Assembly (NCBI RefSeq): GCF_030435705.1
Contig: NZ_CP129382.1
Location: forward strand, 2,232,001 to 2,296,000
Length of the DNA stretch: 64,000 nucleotides
From: Rhizobium sp. SSA_523
Lineage (GTDB): Bacteria > Pseudomonadota > Alphaproteobacteria > Rhizobiales > Rhizobiaceae
Direction of reading: 5' to 3'
The notes under the pieces were generated by a model. The model ran no database searches. It was not told where the DNA came from and saw nothing but the letters and a program-made list of their open reading frames with translations. The translations under genes and the position numbers were made by a program. Below are positions 1 through 8,411 of this stretch, one piece after another (the first letter of the stretch is position 1; each line of letters starts with the position of its first letter).

Positions 1-308
1 CCTGTGACCGGCGACAAAGCGCGGCGCTGATATCCGGTTTCCGGATCCGTCCAGACCGGCTGATCGGCGGCCCGCACCAGCTTTTCGCCGGAGCGCTCGG
101 CAATCGACAAAAGCGCGGAGAGCGGCAGGCCGAAGGCGCCGGACAGGCGTCCAAGCACCGTGGCTGTGGGGCTCGCCTCGCACCGTTCGATCTTGCTGAT
201 CATTGCCTTCGAGACGCCGGACCGCTCGGCAAGCTCCGCAAGCGACCAGGCGCGCCGCTCCCTTTCGCCCCGCAGACAGGCAGCAATGGCATCCGTGAGA
301 ACATCCAT
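1..308 (-). CDS. XRE-family transcriptional regulator, C-terminus outside window
   Basis: The gene begins with ATG at 308 and runs off the left edge, leaving about 102 codons. Residues 15-70 form a Cro/CI-type helix-turn-helix (recognition segment AERSGVSKAMISKIE followed by SPTATVLGRLSGAFGLPLSALL). After it the text reads like the linker that in this family leads to a small cupin sensor domain, but that part is missing, so the cupin is inferred only. It is divergent from the flavin monooxygenase starting at 515, with about 205 bp between them, so it probably controls that gene and the MFS gene behind it. The ligand is not predictable from what is visible. Confidence 0.8.
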   Translation of the reverse strand, partial: MDVLTDAIAACLRGERERRAWSLAELAERSGVSKAMISKIERCEASPTATVLGRLSGAFGLPLSALLSIAERSGEKLVRAADQPVWTDPETGYQRRALSPVT

Positions 309-514
309 TCTTGCATTTCCTAAAAAACTGTCTCTTATAGTAGACGAAAATACGCCGATAGGAAACGCCGCCGGCCGGCCTGGCCTAGCCAATCGATACC
401 AGACGCAAGACACCAGGTTTGCCTGTTCGTGCAGATCATCGACCCGACGCAGCCGGAAGCCGGCTGAGCGGCGTCTTTCGTCATGACCGCTACACCCGAT
501 ACATCCGAGGGACC

Positions 515-1876
515 ATGCGCCAGATCCGTTTCAACGCCTTCGACATGAACTGCGTCGGCCATATCCAGCACGGCCTGTGGACGCATCCCCGCGACCAGTC
601 GCATCGCTATTGCGACCTTCATTACTGGACCCGTTACGCGCGACGTCTGGAGGAAGGCCTGTTCGACGGCATCTTCCTCGCCGATGTGGTCGGGGTGAAC
701 GATGTTCTGGGCGGATCCGCGGATGCGGCCCTGCGCGGCGCCGTGCAGGTGCCGGTCAACGATCCGATGCTGCTTGTCCCAGCCATGGCGGCAGTGACGC
801 GGCATCTCGGCTTCGGCGTGACGGCCAATCTGACCTATGAGACGCCCTTCCTGTTTGCCCGGCGCATGTCCACGCTCGACCACCTGACGGGCGGGCGAAT
901 CGGCTGGAACATCGTCACCGGCTATCTGGACAGCGCGGCAAAAGCCATCGGCCTCGATGCCCAGGCCGCCCATGACGATCGCTACGACCTGGCGGACGAA
1001 TATATGGAGGTCGTCTACCGGCTTTGGGAGGAGAGCTGGGCGGATGATGCGGTGCTGTTCGACCGCGTCAACCAGCGCTATGCCGATCCCGACAAGGTGC
1101 GCAAGATCCGTCATGCCGGCAAGCAGTACCGAATCGATGCCATGCATCTTTCGGCGCCGTCTCCGCAAAGGACGCCGGTGCTCTATCAGGCCGGCTCGTC
1201 CAGCCGTGGCCGGCAATTTGCCGCCACGCATGCCGAATGCGTTTTCGTCAACGGCCAGAAGATCGAAGGCGTCCGGGAGATCGTCGATGACATTCGCAGC
1301 CGTGCGGTGGCGGGCGGCCGGCAGGCGGAGGACATCAAGATCTTCATGGGAGCCACCATCGTGACCGGCAGAACGGATGCCGAAGCCCGGGAGAAGTTCG
1401 AGGAATACCGCGGCTATGTCAGCTCCGAGGCGGCTCTTGTTCATGCGGCCGCCTCGCTCGGCATCGATTTCTCGAAATATGACCTGGATGAGCCCATCGA
1501 CACCGGCAAGAGCAATGCCATTGTCTCCAATGTGGAAGCGATCGGCCGCAGTGCCGGCCCGCAATGGACCAAGCGTCGCCTCCTGGAGCAGATGGTGCTG
1601 GGCAGCCGGCAGGCACCAATGATCGGCTCGGCCGAAGCCGTTGCAGACCAGCTGGCGGCCTGGAGCCGGGATGCCGGGATTGACGGCTTCAACCTGTCGC
1701 GCACCGTCGTGCCCGAGTGCTTCGACGATGTGATCGAGCTGGTGGTGCCGATCCTGCAGGAACGTGGTCTCTACAAGACATCCTATGCCGAAGGGCCGCT
1801 ACGGCAGAAGCTGTTCGGCGGACCTCGCCTGCCGGACCGCCATATCGCTGCGGGTTTCCGACAGATGGCCGAGTGA
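515..1876 (+). CDS. LLM-class flavin-dependent monooxygenase (NtaA/SnaA/DmoA family)
   Basis: 453 residues, the usual length of the nitrilotriacetate/dibenzothiophene-type FMNH2-dependent monooxygenases, which use reduced flavin from a separate reductase to oxidise C-N or C-S bonds. Family hallmarks are visible: HIQHGLWTHP near the N-terminus, GLFDGIFLADVVG, PVNDPMLLVPAMA, FARRMSTLDHLTGGRIGWN and QAGSSSRGRQFAA. An open frame extends upstream to 419, but the ATG at 515 starts the conserved MRQIRFNAFDMN segment. The MFS gene follows 57 bp downstream and is probably co-transcribed. Substrate unknown; xenobiotic, sulfonate or amine oxidation are all possible. No flavin reductase gene is adjacent. 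Confidence 0.88.
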   Translation: MRQIRFNAFDMNCVGHIQHGLWTHPRDQSHRYCDLHYWTRYARRLEEGLFDGIFLADVVGVNDVLGGSADAALRGAVQVPVNDPMLLVPAMAAVTRHLGFGVTANLTYETPFLFARRMSTLDHLTGGRIGWNIVTGYLDSAAKAIGLDAQAAHDDRYDLADEYMEVVYRLWEESWADDAVLFDRVNQRYADPDKVRKIRHAGKQYRIDAMHLSAPSPQRTPVLYQAGSSSRGRQFAATHAECVFVNGQKIEGVREIVDDIRSRAVAGGRQAEDIKIFMGATIVTGRTDAEAREKFEEYRGYVSSEAALVHAAASLGIDFSKYDLDEPIDTGKSNAIVSNVEAIGRSAGPQWTKRRLLEQMVLGSRQAPMIGSAEAVADQLAAWSRDAGIDGFNLSRTVVPECFDDVIELVVPILQERGLYKTSYAEGPLRQKLFGGPRLPDRHIAAGFRQMAE

Positions 1877-1933
1877 GATGACCGGCTGAGATGATGGCTG
1901 AGATGACCGAGAGCTGATAGGGACCTTTGCGGG

Positions 1934-3139
1934 ATGAGCGAGAAAACCACCGGTTCCGGGCGCCGATGGAGCATGCTGGCCTGGCTTTGCCTTGCCGTCG
2001 TGCTGTCCCTCTCCTCCTGGTTCTCGGCAACCGCCGTCGCCCCCGGCATGATCGCGGCGCTGGCGCTCCCGCCCTCCGCCGCCGCCTGGCTGACCAATGC
2101 GGTGCAGCTGGGTTTCGTCACCGGCGCACTCCTTTCCAGCCTGGTCAACCTGCCCGACATCCTGCGGATGAACCGGCTGGCGGCGGCGGCCGCCCTTGCC
2201 GCCGGCCTCACCAATGCCGGGCTTCTGCTGGAGCCTGGCCTGTTCGGCGCCGTGACCGCCCGCTTTCTCTGCGGCATGGCACTGGCCGGCGTCTATCCGC
2301 CTGCCATGAAGCTTGCAGCCACCTGGTTTCAGAAAGGCCGGGGCCTGGCGCTCGGCTTTGTCATCGGGGCGCTCACCGCCGGATCCTCCCTGCCGCACCT
2401 CTTTGCCGGCCTGTCTTCGTCACTCGACTGGAGACTGGTCGTGGGATTGGCCTCGCTCTGCGCCGTCTTCGGCGCCCTTCTCTTCCTGCTGGTCGTCAAG
2501 GAAGGCCCCTTCCCCTTTTCAAAGGCGACCTTCGACCCGCGCCAGATCGCCATGGTTCTGCGAAACCGCAGTTTGATGCTGGTGAATGCCGGCTATCTCG
2601 GCCATATGTGGGAGCTCTATGCGCTCTGGGCCTGGCTGCTGGCCTTCCTGTCCGCCTCGCCCGCTGCCTTTGCCGGCAATGCCGCCGGATCCGGATCGCT
2701 GGCGACCTTTGCGGCGCTGACGGCGGGTGTCCTCGGCTGCCTGATCGGCGGCGTTCTGTCGGATCGGATCGGCCGCGCGGCCACCACGGCCGGAATGATG
2801 ATCGCATCCGGCAGCTGCGCCCTGCTTGTCGGTTTTGTCTTTGACGGCCCGCCGCTGCTGTTGATGCTGGTTGTATGCCTGTGGGGGATCACGGTAATCG
2901 GCGATTCGGCACAGTTTTCCGCGGCAGCAACGGAGCTTTGCGACCAGCATCTGGTCGGCACGGCCCTGTCCCTGCAGATGGGCCTCGGCTTTGCGCTGAC
3001 GATCGTCAGCATCTGGCTGATGCCACAGCTGGCCGATGTGCTCGGCGGCTGGCAATGGTGCTTCCTGTTCCTGGCGCCCGGCCCCTTCCTCGGCGCCTGG
3101 GCCATGCTCCATCTGCGCCGCACCGGCCGGCTGGCATAA
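1934..3139 (+). CDS. MFS transporter
   Basis: 401 residues with about twelve hydrophobic segments starting at residue 14 and a short hydrophilic C-terminus, typical of a 12-TM major facilitator in the inner membrane. The MFS loop 2-3 region and the segment ISDRIGRAATT-like GGVLSDRIGRAATT around residue 270 are recognisable. It sits 57 bp behind the flavin monooxygenase on the same strand, which suggests uptake of that enzyme's substrate or export of its product. The short spacer holds imperfect tandem copies of a GCTGAGATGA-like unit. Substrate specificity cannot be read from sequence. Start ATG at 1934 has only a weak ribosome binding site. Confidence 0.85.
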   Translation: MSEKTTGSGRRWSMLAWLCLAVVLSLSSWFSATAVAPGMIAALALPPSAAAWLTNAVQLGFVTGALLSSLVNLPDILRMNRLAAAAALAAGLTNAGLLLEPGLFGAVTARFLCGMALAGVYPPAMKLAATWFQKGRGLALGFVIGALTAGSSLPHLFAGLSSSLDWRLVVGLASLCAVFGALLFLLVVKEGPFPFSKATFDPRQIAMVLRNRSLMLVNAGYLGHMWELYALWAWLLAFLSASPAAFAGNAAGSGSLATFAALTAGVLGCLIGGVLSDRIGRAATTAGMMIASGSCALLVGFVFDGPPLLLMLVVCLWGITVIGDSAQFSAAATELCDQHLVGTALSLQMGLGFALTIVSIWLMPQLADVLGGWQWCFLFLAPGPFLGAWAMLHLRRTGRLA

Positions 3140-3187
3140 GACGACCTGCTGTCGCCGTCGGGACAACAGGCCGCTGGAGCAGGTCCA

Positions 3188-3262
3188 GCAAAAATGCCTC
3201 AGCAGTTTTGCGTCCGGACTGCGTAAAAACAAAGAGATCGAGCATTTCAGGTGATCCCGTTT
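3188..3262. repeat. Probable dispersed rhizobial intergenic repeat
   Basis: The 187-bp gap between the MFS gene and the ABC operon has no supportable gene. It contains a block around TTTTGCGTCCGGACTGCG and TAAAAACAAAGAGATCGAGC that I recall as a recurrent intergenic motif of Rhizobium and Agrobacterium genomes. Only one copy is in this window, so the repeat status rests on memory, not on what is shown here. Confidence 0.4.
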
Positions 3263-3326
3263 CTACCGGAAATACTTCATCGCGCTATCCGGAAGAGGCG
3301 TCGCGCCCTCCCCGATGCGTCTTCGA

Positions 3327-4139
3327 TCAGGCGCCGCGGCTCGGTATGCGCTTTTCCACCAGCCGGAATGCATAGACGAGCATGCCGGTGAGGCAGAGAT
3401 AGATGAGCGCCAGAAGCAAGAGCGGCTCATAGGTGAGGAAGGTCTCCTGCCGCACGCGGGAGATGATGGCATAGACATCCACCACCGTGATTGTCGCCAC
3501 CAGGGGCGTGGATTTCAGCTGCAGCACCGTTTCGCCGGTCAGCGTCGGCAGCGCCCGGTGAATGGCACGGGGCAGCCAGATGCGGCGGAACATGGTGAAG
3601 CGCCCCATGCCGAAGGCACGCGCCGCCTCCAGCTCGCCCTTGGGCACGCCGGCAAAGGCGCCGCGCATCACCTCTCCCTCATAGGCGGCGAAAGAGATCA
3701 TCAGCGCCGTGAAGCCGTAAGGCCAGGCCTGCCGCAGATAGGGCCAGAGGAAGGAGGAGCGGATTTCGGGAAACTGGGCGAAGACCGAACCCAGGCCGTA
3801 ATAGAGGAGCCAGAGCTGCAGAAGCAGCGGCGTGCCGCGGATCAGCGTACAGAAGCCGCGGGCAAGGAGCGCAAGCGGGCGCGGCCCGGTTACCTGAACG
3901 AGCCCCAGCGGCACAGCCAGGAGAAAGCCGACAATGGAGGTGGAAAACAGCAGCAGGAGGGTCTGCCAGAGGCCGTACAGCAGGCGCTCCTGGTAACGCG
4001 GCAGCCAGTCCCAGCGCATGAACCAGGCCGCGCAGACGATGAGGCCGGCAAAGATCAGCATCAGGACGATGCGATGCGGCTCCCGCAGGCTCCGCGCCTT
4101 GGGGGCGATATAGGCAGCCGGTTCCGGAAGCACGCTCAT
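3327..4139 (-). CDS. Basic amino acid ABC transporter permease (HisM type)
   Basis: 270 residues with about five membrane spans. The permease-ATPase coupling (EAA) loop is seen as AAYEGEVMRGAFAGVPKGE followed by EAARAFGM, and the C-terminal MLVYAFRLVEKRI is usual for HisM/OccM proteins. It forms the heteromeric inner-membrane channel with the permease encoded immediately upstream; the two frames overlap by 4 bp, implying translational coupling. It is the last gene of the minus-strand order ATPase, binding protein, HisQ-like, HisM-like. The N-terminal 30 residues before the first span are longer than in HisM and resemble the polar permeases of opine and arginine systems. Confidence 0.9.
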   Translation of the reverse strand: MSVLPEPAAYIAPKARSLREPHRIVLMLIFAGLIVCAAWFMRWDWLPRYQERLLYGLWQTLLLLFSTSIVGFLLAVPLGLVQVTGPRPLALLARGFCTLIRGTPLLLQLWLLYYGLGSVFAQFPEIRSSFLWPYLRQAWPYGFTALMISFAAYEGEVMRGAFAGVPKGELEAARAFGMGRFTMFRRIWLPRAIHRALPTLTGETVLQLKSTPLVATITVVDVYAIISRVRQETFLTYEPLLLLALIYLCLTGMLVYAFRLVEKRIPSRGA

Positions 4140-4858
4140 AGCGCCGCCTCCGGCCGCACCATGCCGCGCAGGGCGCGCTTTTCAAGGGCGCGGATGACGA
4201 GGTTCGAAATCAGCGTGACGGCGAGATAAAGCGCGCCCGCCGCCAGGAAGAAGGTCATATAGGCCTTCGTCGTACCGGCGGCCTGGCGGGTCACAAGGGT
4301 CAGCTCGGCAAAGCCGACGACCGCCAGCAGCGCGGTATCCTTGGTCGCGATCAGCCAGAGATTGGACAGGCCCGGCAGCGCGAAGGGCAGCATGGCGGGA
4401 AGCGTCACACGGCGCAGTGCAAGCAGCGGCGACATGCCGTAAGCGCGCGCCGCCTCGATCTGGCCCGGCGGAATGGAGAGGATCGCGCCCCGCAGGACTT
4501 CCGTGGAATAGGCGCCCTGCACGACGCCGATGACAAAGATGCCGGCGGCCAATCCGCTGATATCAACGGCGGGAAGGCCGAGAAGCGCCATCACCTGGTT
4601 CACGGCATCGGTGCCGGCATAATAGAGAATGAGAATGAGGACCAGTTCCGGAACGCCCCGCACCACCGTGGTGTAGACCTCCAGCACATCGCGCAGGACC
4701 GGCCCGCCCCACAGCTTCCCGGCGGCGCCGGCGGTGCCGATGATGAGGCCAAGCAGATAGCCGCCGAAAGCGACCTGCAGCGAGGCGGCAAGACCGGCCA
4801 GCAGCACGCCGCCCCAGCCGGGCGATTGAAGGGACAGAAGTTGAAGCGTGGCGTCCAT
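4136..4858 (-). CDS. Basic amino acid ABC transporter permease (HisQ type)
   Basis: 240 residues, about five transmembrane segments, with the EAA loop AYSTEVLRGAILSIPPGQ and EAARAYGM around residues 130-160 that docks onto the ATPase. The N-terminal GVLLAGLAASLQVAFGGY and the central VVRGVPELVLILILYY are standard for HisQ/OccQ-type subunits of polar amino acid importers. It overlaps the next permease by 4 bp and lies 87 bp after the binding-protein gene; that spacer carries a GC-rich hairpin (4894-4916). Confidence 0.9.
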   Translation of the reverse strand: MDATLQLLSLQSPGWGGVLLAGLAASLQVAFGGYLLGLIIGTAGAAGKLWGGPVLRDVLEVYTTVVRGVPELVLILILYYAGTDAVNQVMALLGLPAVDISGLAAGIFVIGVVQGAYSTEVLRGAILSIPPGQIEAARAYGMSPLLALRRVTLPAMLPFALPGLSNLWLIATKDTALLAVVGFAELTLVTRQAAGTTKAYMTFFLAAGALYLAVTLISNLVIRALEKRALRGMVRPEAAL

Positions 4859-4893
4859 CGGAAGCGCTTTCGAGGCGGAACGGACAGGCCGGC

Positions 4894-4916
4894 CCGCCCC
4901 CTCTGACAGGGGGCGG
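4894..4916 (-). other. GC-rich hairpin between binding-protein and permease genes
   Basis: A perfect 9-bp stem (CCGCCCCCT and AGGGGGCGG) closes a 5-nt loop in the spacer after the binding-protein gene. There is no T-run, so it is unlikely to be a full terminator. In many ABC importer operons such a hairpin stabilises the upstream message, giving excess binding protein over membrane subunits; that role is inferred here. Confidence 0.55.
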
Positions 4917-4945
4917 TTCCGGCAGGTCCATCACGAGAAGGAGGC

Positions 4946-5728
4946 TTACTTGCCGTAGATGTCGAAATCGAAATATTTCTTGGAGATCGACGCATAGGTG
5001 CCATTGGCGCGGACGGCCTTGATGGCGGCGTTGAACTTCTCCTTCAGCTCCTTGTCGTCCTGGCGAAGGCCGATGCCGATGCCCGGTCCAAGAACGGCCG
5101 GATCATCCGCCACATTGCCCTTGAGAGCGCAGCAGGCCTTGCCCTGGTCGGATTTCAGGAAGGCATCCAGAGTGATGAGGTCGGCGAAGACGGCATCGAG
5201 ACGACCTGCCGCGAGATCCTGATTGGCCTCGTCGAGCGTCTGGTATTCCTTGATTTCCGAAGCGACGGGCTGGAAATACTTCTTGGCGTAATCGGCATGG
5301 ATGGTCGAGACCTGCACGCCGACGATCTTGTCCTTCAAGCCGTCCGGCGTCGCGTCGAAAGCCATGTCCTTGGCGCCGACGATCGAGGCAGGCGTGTTGT
5401 AGTATTTATCGCTGAAGGCGATCGTCTTCTCGCGCTCTTCGGTGATCGACATGGAGCTCATGATGGCGTCGATCTTCTTGGAAGTGAGTGCGGGGATGAT
5501 ACCATCCCAGGCCACCGGTGTCAGAACGCAGGAAACCTTCGCCTCGGCGCAGACGGCCTCCATGAATTCGACTTCCCAGCCGACCCACTTGCCGCTCGCA
5601 TCCGGCGAGGTGAAGGGCGGATAAGGTTCCGCCGCCACCCCAACCTTTACCTCCTGAGCGGAGGCGGCGCCGAACGCCATGGTCGAGACGGCAAGAGCCA
5701 AGGCTGCGGACTTCAACAGATTGAACAT
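4946..5728 (-). CDS. Periplasmic basic amino acid-binding protein (LAO/HisJ family)
   Basis: 260 residues. An N-terminal signal peptide is clear: positive MFNLLK, a hydrophobic core and AxA-type site AASAQ near residue 24, so the mature protein is periplasmic. The body is a type II periplasmic binding fold: GVAAEPYPPFT, GWEVEFMEAVCAEA, WDGIIPALTSKKIDAIMSSM, RLDAVFAD. These match lysine/arginine/ornithine, octopine and nopaline binding proteins. The ATG at 5728 follows an AAGGGGA ribosome site. Its neighbours are the cognate ATPase 30 bp upstream and two permeases downstream. With the guanidino-hydrolase and AruH-like genes across the divergent promoter, arginine or a methylated arginine is the likely ligand. 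Confidence 0.9.
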   Translation of the reverse strand: MFNLLKSAALALAVSTMAFGAASAQEVKVGVAAEPYPPFTSPDASGKWVGWEVEFMEAVCAEAKVSCVLTPVAWDGIIPALTSKKIDAIMSSMSITEEREKTIAFSDKYYNTPASIVGAKDMAFDATPDGLKDKIVGVQVSTIHADYAKKYFQPVASEIKEYQTLDEANQDLAAGRLDAVFADLITLDAFLKSDQGKACCALKGNVADDPAVLGPGIGIGLRQDDKELKEKFNAAIKAVRANGTYASISKKYFDFDIYGK

Positions 5729-5758
5729 ATTGGTCCCCTTTCACTATTTTTGTGATTA

Positions 5759-6532
5759 CTAATGGACGGAGCTGATGAATTTTTTCAGCCGCTCCGATTG
5801 CGGGTCTTCGAAAATCGCTTCGGGCGGTCCCTGCTCTTCGATCACCCCGCCATGCAGATACACCACATGACTCGCCACCTTGCGGGCGAATTTCATCTCA
5901 TGCGTGACCAGGATCATGGTGCGCTTTTCCTGCGCCAGATCGCCGATGACGGTGAGAACCTCGCCGACGAGCTCGGGATCGAGCGCCGATGTCGGCTCGT
6001 CGAACAGCATGACCAGCGGCTGGATGGCCAGTGCGCGGGCAATCGCCGCCCGCTGCTGCTGGCCGCCGGAGAGGAAGGACGGATAGGCATCGCGCTTTTC
6101 ATGCAGGCCGACGCGGCGCAGAAGCGTCTCGGCCACCGCAATCGCCTGATCGCGCGGCTGGTCAAGGACATGGACCGGCACTTCGATGACATTCTGCAGC
6201 ACGGTCATGTGCTGCCAGAGGTTGAAACTCTGGAACACCATACCAAGCTTGGTGCGGATGCGCTGGATCTGCTTGCGATTGGCAGGCAGCAGGCCCCCAT
6301 GCTTGTCCGACTTCATCTGGATCGTCTCGCCATGCACGCTGATCGATCCGGATGTCGGCAGTTCCAGCATGTTGATACAGCGCAGGAAGGTGGACTTTCC
6401 CGATCCGCTGCCGCCGATGATGGCGATCACGTCGCCCTGGTTTGCCGTCAGCGATACACCTTTGAGAACCTCCAGCGGGCCAAACCGCTTGTGAAGATCC
6501 CGAACTTCGATGGCTTGCGCCTCTTCCGCCAT
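5759..6532 (-). CDS. Basic amino acid ABC transporter ATPase (HisP type)
   Basis: 257 residues, full-length polar amino acid transport ATPase. All nucleotide-binding motifs are intact: Walker A GGSGSGKST (about residue 39), Q-loop VFQSFNLW, signature LSGGQQQR, Walker B VMLFDEPTSALDPE and H-loop VTHEM. It is the first gene of the minus-strand importer operon and is divergent from the amidinohydrolase at 6714, with 181 bp between starts that must hold both promoters. It energises the two-permease channel at the cytoplasmic face. Confidence 0.93.
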   Translation of the reverse strand: MAEEAQAIEVRDLHKRFGPLEVLKGVSLTANQGDVIAIIGGSGSGKSTFLRCINMLELPTSGSISVHGETIQMKSDKHGGLLPANRKQIQRIRTKLGMVFQSFNLWQHMTVLQNVIEVPVHVLDQPRDQAIAVAETLLRRVGLHEKRDAYPSFLSGGQQQRAAIARALAIQPLVMLFDEPTSALDPELVGEVLTVIGDLAQEKRTMILVTHEMKFARKVASHVVYLHGGVIEEQGPPEAIFEDPQSERLKKFISSVH

Positions 6533-6713
6533 ATTCCCTACACCGCCGGCTTTTGCCGGTCTTCACACCCCGAATTTCCCAGCCTGTTTTCAAACGCCCG
6601 CGATGCTGGAGCCGAACGCCTGAGGCGGAGTTTTGCACTTGTCCGGGGATTACTCAAGCGTATAATAACACAGGTTTAATCCACTATTGTGCAACTCCTA
6701 TCCGAGGTTTCCC

Positions 6714-7592
6714 ATGAATGCGTTTGGCTGCCAGGCCATGGCAACCCCTCTCCTGCGCGTCCTGATGCGCCGTCCGGGCGAGAGCCTTCGGCAGGCAAAG
6801 GCGGAAGTCTGGCATTACGGCAAAAGCTTCGATGCCGAGAAGGCCATTGCCCAGCACCGGCAATTTGCCGATCTCGTGGCCGCCTCGGGCTCGGAAATCC
6901 TGTGGCTCGACGATGACGGCGATGGCCTGGCGGATGCCATGTTCACCCATGATCCCTCGCTGATGACCGATCGGGGCGCAGTCATCCTGCGCATGGGCAA
7001 ACCGCTGCGCGCCGATGAGCCGGCTCTGCACGAAAAGCTGTACCGCAAGGCGGGGATCCCGATCCTCGGGCGGATCGAGGCCCCCGGTACGGTCGAGGGA
7101 GGCGATTGCGTCTTTGTCGATGCCGGCACTCTGGCGGTCGGCCGCGGCGTGCGCACCAACCAGTCCGGCATCGACCAACTGTCCGCCTTGCTCGCGCCCA
7201 TCGGCATTACCGTTCTGGCTTACGACCTGCCGCTCTGGCAGGGCGAAGAGGCCTGCCTGCATCTGATGTCGGTGATCAGCCCGCTGACGCAAACCATGGC
7301 GCTGGTCCATGCGCCGCTGATGCCGGCGGCCTTCTACATGCTGTTGCGGGAGCGCGGCTATACGCTCATCCATGCGCCGGAGGCCGAGTTTTCGGCGAGC
7401 AACGGCCTGAACCTCAACGTCCTGCCGACCGCGCCCGGCAATGTCATCATGGTAGACGGCTTTCCCGGCACCAAGGCGGTCATGGAAGCGCATGGCTGCC
7501 GCGTCGAGACATTCGCCGCCGATGCGCTGTGCATTGCCTGCGAAGGCGGGCCGACCTGCCTCACCCGCCCGATCCTGCGGCGCGCCGGTTGA
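6714..7592 (+). CDS. Arginine deiminase-superfamily hydrolase (dimethylarginine dimethylaminohydrolase-like)
   Basis: 292 residues, cytoplasmic. Members of this fold attack a guanidino or amidino carbon with a catalytic cysteine. The active-site set is visible: FTHDP with Asp80, EGGD at 128-131, CLHL with His183, and the C-terminal GGPTCLTRP with Cys282 as nucleophile. The length suits dimethylargininase or related small hydrolases better than true arginine deiminase (about 400 residues). I chose the ATG at 6714, which has a GAGG site, over a TTG 27 bp earlier. It overlaps the TetR-like gene by 4 bp and faces the basic amino acid importer, so the substrate is probably arginine, methylarginine or another guanidino compound. 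Confidence 0.82.
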   Translation: MNAFGCQAMATPLLRVLMRRPGESLRQAKAEVWHYGKSFDAEKAIAQHRQFADLVAASGSEILWLDDDGDGLADAMFTHDPSLMTDRGAVILRMGKPLRADEPALHEKLYRKAGIPILGRIEAPGTVEGGDCVFVDAGTLAVGRGVRTNQSGIDQLSALLAPIGITVLAYDLPLWQGEEACLHLMSVISPLTQTMALVHAPLMPAAFYMLLRERGYTLIHAPEAEFSASNGLNLNVLPTAPGNVIMVDGFPGTKAVMEAHGCRVETFAADALCIACEGGPTCLTRPILRRAG

Positions 7593-8221
7593 GCCGGCGC
7601 AGCTACCAGAGGGCGCCCGAAGCGGTCCGGCGGGAGGAGCTGATCTCCGCCACGCTGGACTGCGTCGCCGAGCTCGGCATAACCGGCGCGACAATCCGCC
7701 AGATTGCCGCCCGCGCCGGCGTGACCGGCGGTCTTGTCCGGCATTATTTCGACGGGAAGGACCAGATGATGCAGGCGGCCTACCGCCACCTGATGACGGA
7801 GATGTTCGCTCCCGGCCATGAGATCGCAAGGCTCCCGGCAAGTGCTGTCGAGCGGCTTGGACGCTTCATCCGCACCAGCCTGACGCCGCCGGTTGCTGAT
7901 GCCCGCACCATCTCCATCTGGGCCGCCTTCATCGGCCATGTTCCGATCAATCCCGGCTTTGCAGCCATTCACCGGGACCATTATGTTGCCTTCCTGGCCA
8001 CGCTCGAGGAGATGATCGGCGGCTGCCTGGCCGAGCAGGAACGTCCCGCAGGACCGGAAGAGGCGCGTGCCTTCGCCATGGCGGTCAACGGTCTGATCGA
8101 CGGGCTGTGGCTGGAGGGTTCGCTTCTGGGCGATGAACTGGAGCAGGCTGATCTTGCGGGCCTGGCCCTTCGTTCGGTCGAGCAGATGCTGGGGCTTGCC
8201 CCGCAGACGCTTCAGGCATAA
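7589..8221 (+). CDS. TetR-family regulator, BetI-like
   Basis: 210 residues if translation starts at the TTG at 7589, which overlaps the preceding stop as TTGA; no ATG exists in a sensible place. The N-terminal helix-turn-helix reads ATIRQIAARAGVTGGLVRHYF, split here as ATIRQIAARAGV then TGGLVRHYFDGK, and strongly resembles the choline repressor BetI. The C-terminal half (FIRTSLTPP to VEQMLGL) is the ligand-binding region. Position within the island suggests it represses the hydrolase, the AruH-like aminotransferase and perhaps the divergent importer. BetI-like proteins control many targets besides choline genes, and no bet genes are present. Confidence 0.82.
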   Translation: MSRRSYQRAPEAVRREELISATLDCVAELGITGATIRQIAARAGVTGGLVRHYFDGKDQMMQAAYRHLMTEMFAPGHEIARLPASAVERLGRFIRTSLTPPVADARTISIWAAFIGHVPINPGFAAIHRDHYVAFLATLEEMIGGCLAEQERPAGPEEARAFAMAVNGLIDGLWLEGSLLGDELEQADLAGLALRSVEQMLGLAPQTLQA

Positions 8222-8411
8222 TCCCGACCGGGGTGCGGCGGTGCTCGACACGACCATGCCGGAGCCAAAGGGGCTTCGGCTGCATCGGATCAAGCCGCAG
8301 GACCGAAGCCGGACGCAGGATGCGTGAAACGATACCAGCCGCCGCGTTGGCTTGCAGCGTGCAAGACGGCGCAGGGCGGCGCTTTGATAAGGTCTGAACT
8401 GGAGAAATACC

